From an uncultured Ruminococcus sp. (GTDB lineage: Bacteria; Bacillota; Clostridia; Oscillospirales; Ruminococcaceae), in NCBI GenBank assembly GCA_946537565.1, contig CAMNFW010000082.1:1-8341 (forward strand): a stretch of DNA of 8,341 nucleotides, written 5' to 3'. The notes below the pieces were generated by a model, which made no database searches, was not told where the DNA came from, and saw only the letters and a list, made by a program, of their open reading frames with translations. Below, in pieces: positions 5,599-8,341 of the stretch. How positions within the stretch are numbered: the stretch's first letter is position 1; the number at the start of each line of letters is the position of its first letter. A program made the translations under genes and the position numbers.

Positions 5599-6375
5599 TC
5601 AGCCTTCAACAGCCGCCTGTACAATTGTGTTGAAATCAGCTGCCTTAAGTGATGCACCGCCGATAAGTCCGCCGTCAATGTCAGGCTGAGCAAGAAGCTC
5701 CGCAGCATTTCCTGCATTCATTGAACCGCCGTACTGAATTGTAACTGCATCTGCTGTTGCCTGATCGTACTGCTTAGCCAGCTGAGCACGGATAAATGCA
5801 CAAACCTCCTGTGCCTGTGCAGGTGTAGCTGTAAGACCTGTGCCAATTGCCCATACAGGCTCGTAAGCGATAACTACCTTCTTAACGTCCTCTGCGGATA
5901 CTTCCCAGAGATCAAGCTTTATCTGACGGGCAATAACTTCCTCAGTGATGTTGCACTCACGCTCCCACTTGAGCTCACCTACGCAAACGATAGGCTTAAG
6001 ACCAGCCTTAAGTGCAGCTGCTGTTCTCTTGTTTACAGTCTCGTCAGTCTCGCCAAAGTACTGTCTTCTCTCACTGTGACCGATAACTACATACTCAACA
6101 CCCAGCTCAGTAAGCATTGAAGCTGAGATCTCACCCGTGAAAGCTCCGCTCTCTGCAAAGTGTACGTTCTCAGCGCCAACCTTTACATTGCTGCCTTCTG
6201 TAACATTTATAGCTGTTTCGAGGTTTGTGAAAGGTACGCAGGCGATAACCTCCACCTTGCCCTCAGCGTTTGCAACCAGGGGCTTGATAGCTTCGAGAAG
6301 CTCCTTAGCCTCAGGTCTTGTCTTGTTCATTTTCCAGTTTCCGGCAATAATAGCCTTTCTTAAATTTTTGTTCAT
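5599..6375 (-). CDS. tpiA: Triosephosphate isomerase
   Basis: A 258-residue TIM-barrel enzyme that interconverts dihydroxyacetone phosphate and glyceraldehyde 3-phosphate in the cytoplasm. Seen motifs: AGNWKMN (11-17) with catalytic Lys15; VVIGHSERR (96-104) with His100; CVGE (131-134); AYEPVWAIGTG (170-180) with catalytic base Glu172 and the flexible loop 6; and YGGSMN (215-220) plus GGLIGGASL (235-243), which bind phosphate. Length and residues are normal. Its ATG overlaps the stop codon of the preceding small membrane gene (ATGA), and its ribosome binding site AGGAG (6385-6389) lies inside that gene, so translation is probably coupled. The lipoprotein gene follows after 12 bases. Confidence 0.98.
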   Translation of the reverse strand: MNKNLRKAIIAGNWKMNKTRPEAKELLEAIKPLVANAEGKVEVIACVPFTNLETAINVTEGSNVKVGAENVHFAESGAFTGEISASMLTELGVEYVVIGHSERRQYFGETDETVNKRTAAALKAGLKPIVCVGELKWERECNITEEVIARQIKLDLWEVSAEDVKKVVIAYEPVWAIGTGLTATPAQAQEVCAFIRAQLAKQYDQATADAVTIQYGGSMNAGNAAELLAQPDIDGGLIGGASLKAADFNTIVQAAVEG

Positions 6376-6626
6376 TGCGTATCACTCCTAAATAATATTA
6401 ATATCAATGCAAGTAAAATATATATTGACACTCCTCCGGCAGTCAGACCTATAATCATATGATATATCATCTGCCAGGGCGTGAGGCGGGTGGTGTATTT
6501 ATCCTTTCTGATCACTGCCGCAAAGGTGATAAAAACGTCCTTCATAAACAGCCAGCATAAAAACCCGAAAAAGAGCGACAGAATTGCAAATATCAGAATT
6601 AGCAGGATAGTCTCCAGAATAAACAC
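6372..6626 (-). CDS. Small two-helix membrane protein, unknown function, GTG start
   Basis: An 84-residue hydrophobic protein with two predicted membrane helices (about 3-27 and 57-80) joined by a basic, polar loop (RKDKYTTRLTPW, 40-51). By the positive-inside rule the loop would be cytoplasmic. It begins with GTG, chosen because GAGG (6634-6637) sits 7 bases upstream and no in-frame ATG fits better. Its TGA stop overlaps the tpiA ATG by 4 bases, which argues that it is a real translated gene, coupled to tpiA. No family is recognised. It may be a partner of the upstream single-helix protein. Confidence 0.75.
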   Translation of the reverse strand: MFILETILLILIFAILSLFFGFLCWLFMKDVFITFAAVIRKDKYTTRLTPWQMIYHMIIGLTAGGVSIYILLALILILFRSDTQ

Positions 6627-6654
6627 AGCCGAACCTCATTTCGTGTTAAAACGA

Positions 6655-6879
6655 TTATTCCTCGTCTTCTTCCTCATCATCAGCATCTAAGCTGCAGCCT
6701 GTGTAATCTTTCTTAACGTTGGTATTTCCGTTATTGCAGCCGACTGTCATGCCCTTCTTTACAGGTGAAAGGCAGAATCCGATAATGATGCCCAACAACA
6801 AGCCGCATATCGCAAAAAGCCATACAGCTGCAGAGCTTTCCTTTAAGCTGTTTGTAAAATTACATTTGCATTTATTCAT
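6655..6879 (-). CDS. Small single-helix membrane protein with acidic tail
   Basis: A 74-residue protein: a short N-terminus with CKC (4-6), one membrane helix (about 18-38) with a Gly-zipper look (GLLLGIIIGF), then SPVKKG (38-43), and a C-terminal acidic run (DADDEEEDEE, 65-74). The helix followed by SPVKKG recalls YtxH-like small proteins (Gly-zipper helix, then APxxG), but the likeness is slight. It has six cysteines (4, 6, 25, 36, 48, 62). AAGGAG 8 bases before the ATG is strong and overlaps the stop codon of the upstream flavoprotein gene. The next gene follows after 28 bases. It is likely real and part of the same operon; the function is not known. Confidence 0.72.
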   Translation of the reverse strand: MNKCKCNFTNSLKESSAAVWLFAICGLLLGIIIGFCLSPVKKGMTVGCNNGNTNVKKDYTGCSLDADDEEEDEE

Positions 6880-6891
6880 AACTATTTCTCC

Positions 6892-7284
6892 TTAAAGAAG
6901 ACTCTCGCCTTCGCCCATAACTGCGATATCAACAGCTGAAGCATCTTCCAGGTGGAAAGCCATGAGCTTGTTTCCGGTCTCAGCGTTGTATATCGACTGA
7001 AGTCCGGCAGCCTCGATAAGAGCATTTGCATACTTCTCATCAGTCTCAAAAACAGCCTTTCCGGTATATCTCAGCCAGTGACCGTCGGGCTTGCAGGCTG
7101 CAATTTCCGTCAGAGGATCAGCCTTAAGCTGTTTGTACACATTCTTAAAATCTCCTACTCCGAAGATTATCTTTCCGTCCATTTCAATAAAAGCGCCGAG
7201 AGGTCTCAGCTTAGGCTGTGCGCCGTCTGCTGTTGCCAAAAAGAAAACTCCTGCTTCCTTTAAAAATTCACCGATCCTGCTCAT
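6892..7284 (-). CDS. PNPOx-like FMN-binding split-barrel protein
   Basis: A 130-residue protein of the pyridoxamine 5'-phosphate oxidase-like split-barrel family, which usually binds FMN (some bind F420 or haem) as a dimer. It shows the typical strand pattern: FFLATADGAQPKLRPLGAF (14-32), then KIIFGVGDFKNVYKQLKADP (38-57), where phosphate-binding residues are expected, then WLRYTGKAVF (70-79). Small members of this kind are often annotated as reductases or stress proteins of unclear substrate; true PNP oxidase (PdxH) is longer. I chose the ATG at 7284 because AGGAGG lies 7 bases upstream. A start at 7377 would add 31 residues (MRASSSCLNN...) unlike the family and would run through a hairpin. 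It leads a tight cluster with two membrane proteins and tpiA. Confidence 0.88.
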   Translation of the reverse strand: MSRIGEFLKEAGVFFLATADGAQPKLRPLGAFIEMDGKIIFGVGDFKNVYKQLKADPLTEIAACKPDGHWLRYTGKAVFETDEKYANALIEAAGLQSIYNAETGNKLMAFHLEDASAVDIAVMGEGESLL

Positions 7285-7291
7285 AAACCTG

Positions 7292-7297
7292 CCTCCT
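7292..7297 (-). promoter_or_regulatory. Ribosome binding site AGGAGG deciding the split-barrel start
   Basis: A full-consensus AGGAGG lies 7 bases before the ATG at 7284, while nothing comparable precedes the longer in-frame start at 7377. Confidence 0.85.
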
Positions 7298-7312
7298 GTT
7301 TCATTAAACTGC

Positions 7313-7380
7313 CAGAAGGAATATCCTCCTTCTGCTGCCATTTTTTTATTATTCAGACAAGATGATGAAGCTCTCATCTT
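7313..7380. promoter_or_regulatory. Two hairpins in the pgk to split-barrel gap
   Basis: CAGAAGGA (7313-7320) pairs with TCCTTCTG (7327-7334), and AAGATGA (7359-7365) with TCATCTT (7374-7380); both stems are perfect. On the minus strand the first contains AGAAGGAGGATATTCC, a decoy ribosome-binding-like run tied up in the stem, just upstream of the true site. On the + strand it is followed, after six bases, by seven T. No convincing promoter was found here, so the split-barrel cluster may be read from pgk through these structures. Confidence 0.35.
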
Positions 7381-7386
7381 ATCACA

Positions 7387-7415
7387 ATAAGGGCGAATAA
7401 AATATCCGCCCTTAT
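7387..7415 (-). terminator. Hairpin after pgk, possibly a leaky terminator
   Basis: ATAAGGGCG (7387-7395) pairs with CGCCCTTAT (7407-7415), nine perfect pairs plus an inner G-U on the RNA strand, starting 9 bases after the pgk stop. The minus-strand tail is TGTGATAAG, poor in T, so termination is probably partial. It shares the 14-mer AAGGGCGGATATTT with the gpmA terminator. Confidence 0.55.
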
Positions 7416-7424
7416 AAAGTATTC

Positions 7425-8341
7425 TTACTTTTCAGCGATAGCTGCTACGCCGGGAAGAACCTTGCCCTCAAGATATTCCAGTGAAGCACCGCCGCCTGTG
7501 GAAATGTGGCTCATCTTGTCAGCGAAACCAAGCTGGATCGCAGCTGTAGCTGAATCGCCGCCGCCGATGATAGTTGTAGCATCAGCCTCAGCAAGTGCCT
7601 CGCATACAGCAACTGTGCCCTTCTTAAGTGTAGGATTCTCGAATACGCCCATAGGACCATTCCATACAACTGTCTTTGCAGCCTTTGCAGCCTCAGCAAA
7701 GATCTCAGCTGACTTAGGTCCGATATCAAGTCCCATCATATCCTCAGGGATCTTGTCAATATCAACATAGCTTACTTCGATCTCAGCGTCGATAGGATCA
7801 GGGAATGAAGCTGCGATAGCTGAATCTACAGGAAGAAGGATCTTCTTGCCCAGGCTCTCAGCCTTAGCCAGCATCTCCTTGCAGTAATCAAGCTTCTCAT
7901 TGTCAACCAGTGACTTTCCTACTGAACCGCCCTGTGCCTTAACGAATGTATAAGCCATACCGCCGCCGATGATGAGTGTATCGCACTTTTCGAGGAGATT
8001 AGAGATAACATTGAGCTTGTCAGCGACCTTAGCACCGCCGAGTATAGCAACGAAGGGTCTCTCAGGATCTTCTACAGCGTTGCCGAGATACTGGATCTCC
8101 TTCTGCATCAGATAGCCAACTGCTGTTTCCTTTACAAACTTAGTAACACCCGCTGTTGAAGCATGAGCACGGTGAGCTGAACCAAAAGCATCCATAACGA
8201 AGATATCGCCGTCGACAAGATCAGCAAGCTCCTTTGAGAACTCCTCGCCGTTCTTTGTCTCTTCTGCGCCACGGAAACGTGTATTCTCAAGAACAACGAT
8301 CTCGCCGTCTTTCATTTCAGCTACAGCCTTCTTAGCATTCT
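7425..8341 (-). CDS. pgk: Phosphoglycerate kinase, 5' end cut by window edge
   Basis: The open frame runs to the edge (..[16 protein letters not shown]..); 304 residues are visible of an expected 390-410, so roughly the first 90-110 residues lie beyond 8341. It transfers phosphate from 1,3-bisphosphoglycerate to ADP, the first ATP-yielding step of lower glycolysis, in the cytoplasm. Fragment motifs: [11 protein letters not shown] (substrate Arg), [13 protein letters not shown] (substrate binding), [39 protein letters not shown] (nucleotide contact), [10 protein letters not shown] (phosphate/nucleotide loop) and [13 protein letters not shown] near the C-terminus. The Met at 8315 is internal, not the start. 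The sequence is ordinary for the family. A GC-rich hairpin follows the stop. Confidence 0.97.
   Translation of the reverse strand, partial: NAKKAVAEMKDGEIVVLENTRFRGAEETKNGEEFSKELADLVDGDIFVMDAFGSAHRAHASTAGVTKFVKETAVGYLMQKEIQYLGNAVEDPERPFVAILGGAKVADKLNVISNLLEKCDTLIIGGGMAYTFVKAQGGSVGKSLVDNEKLDYCKEMLAKAESLGKKILLPVDSAIAASFPDPIDAEIEVSYVDIDKIPEDMMGLDIGPKSAEIFAEAAKAAKTVVWNGPMGVFENPTLKKGTVAVCEALAEADATTIIGGGDSATAAIQLGFADKMSHISTGGGASLEYLEGKVLPGVAAIAEK

Noticed and set aside
7285..7377. N-terminal extension of the split-barrel protein from an ATG at 7377
   Set aside because: The extra residues do not look like the family, the stretch contains a hairpin, and AGGAGG stands before the internal ATG at 7284.
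1..8341. CRISPR arrays, tRNA/rRNA genes, insertion sequences, phage genes
   Set aside because: No regularly spaced repeats, no tRNA-like cloverleaf, no transposase or integrase motifs were seen.

Overview
The window looks like part of the chromosome of an anaerobic, low-to-mid GC Gram-positive of the Clostridia, most likely a Ruminococcus-like Oscillospiraceae. The basis is strong AGGAGG-type ribosome binding sites, an SPKTG cell-wall sorting signal, long Thr-rich (TTTT/TAKTT) linkers on surface proteins, and glycolytic enzymes of bacterial type. This assignment is inference from style. Every gene I can support lies on the minus strand, so transcription runs from position 8341 towards 1.

Right part (8341 to about 4205): a lower-glycolysis block. 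It starts with the 3' part of pgk (cut by the window edge) and a hairpin after it. Next comes a tight cluster: a PNPOx-like split-barrel flavoprotein, two small membrane proteins, tpiA and a small lipoprotein. Then, after a 125-base gap with hairpins, comes gpmA. The second small membrane protein overlaps tpiA by 4 bases (ATGA), so unrecognised membrane proteins are wired into the translation of a core glycolytic enzyme. gpmA ends in a strong intrinsic terminator that sits directly against the ribosome binding site of the next gene, a CE4-type polysaccharide deacetylase without a signal peptide. The deacetylase has its own terminator.

Middle (3181-3512): a 332-base AT-rich intergenic region. 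It has a good sigma-A-like promoter (TTGACA, 17 bases, TAGTAT) on the minus strand, a predicted leader of about 170 nt whose sequence can fold in two mutually exclusive ways, and several copies of the 7-mer CAGTGTT/AACACTG.

Left part (3180 to 129): a probable two-gene surface unit. The first gene encodes a secreted, sorting-signal-anchored protein with a Treponema Tp47-like region and a C-terminal Shr-like haemoglobin/haem-interacting (DUF1533-type) domain. The second encodes a membrane protein with a ferric-reductase-like haem-b transmembrane core, a long Thr/Glu/Pro-rich spacer and an extracytoplasmic FMN-binding domain (DAVCGAT motif). Together they suggest a cell-surface haem/iron or extracellular-electron module. 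This is the most interesting part of the window and is hypothesis, not proof. The leftmost 128 bases hold two strong hairpins and no gene.
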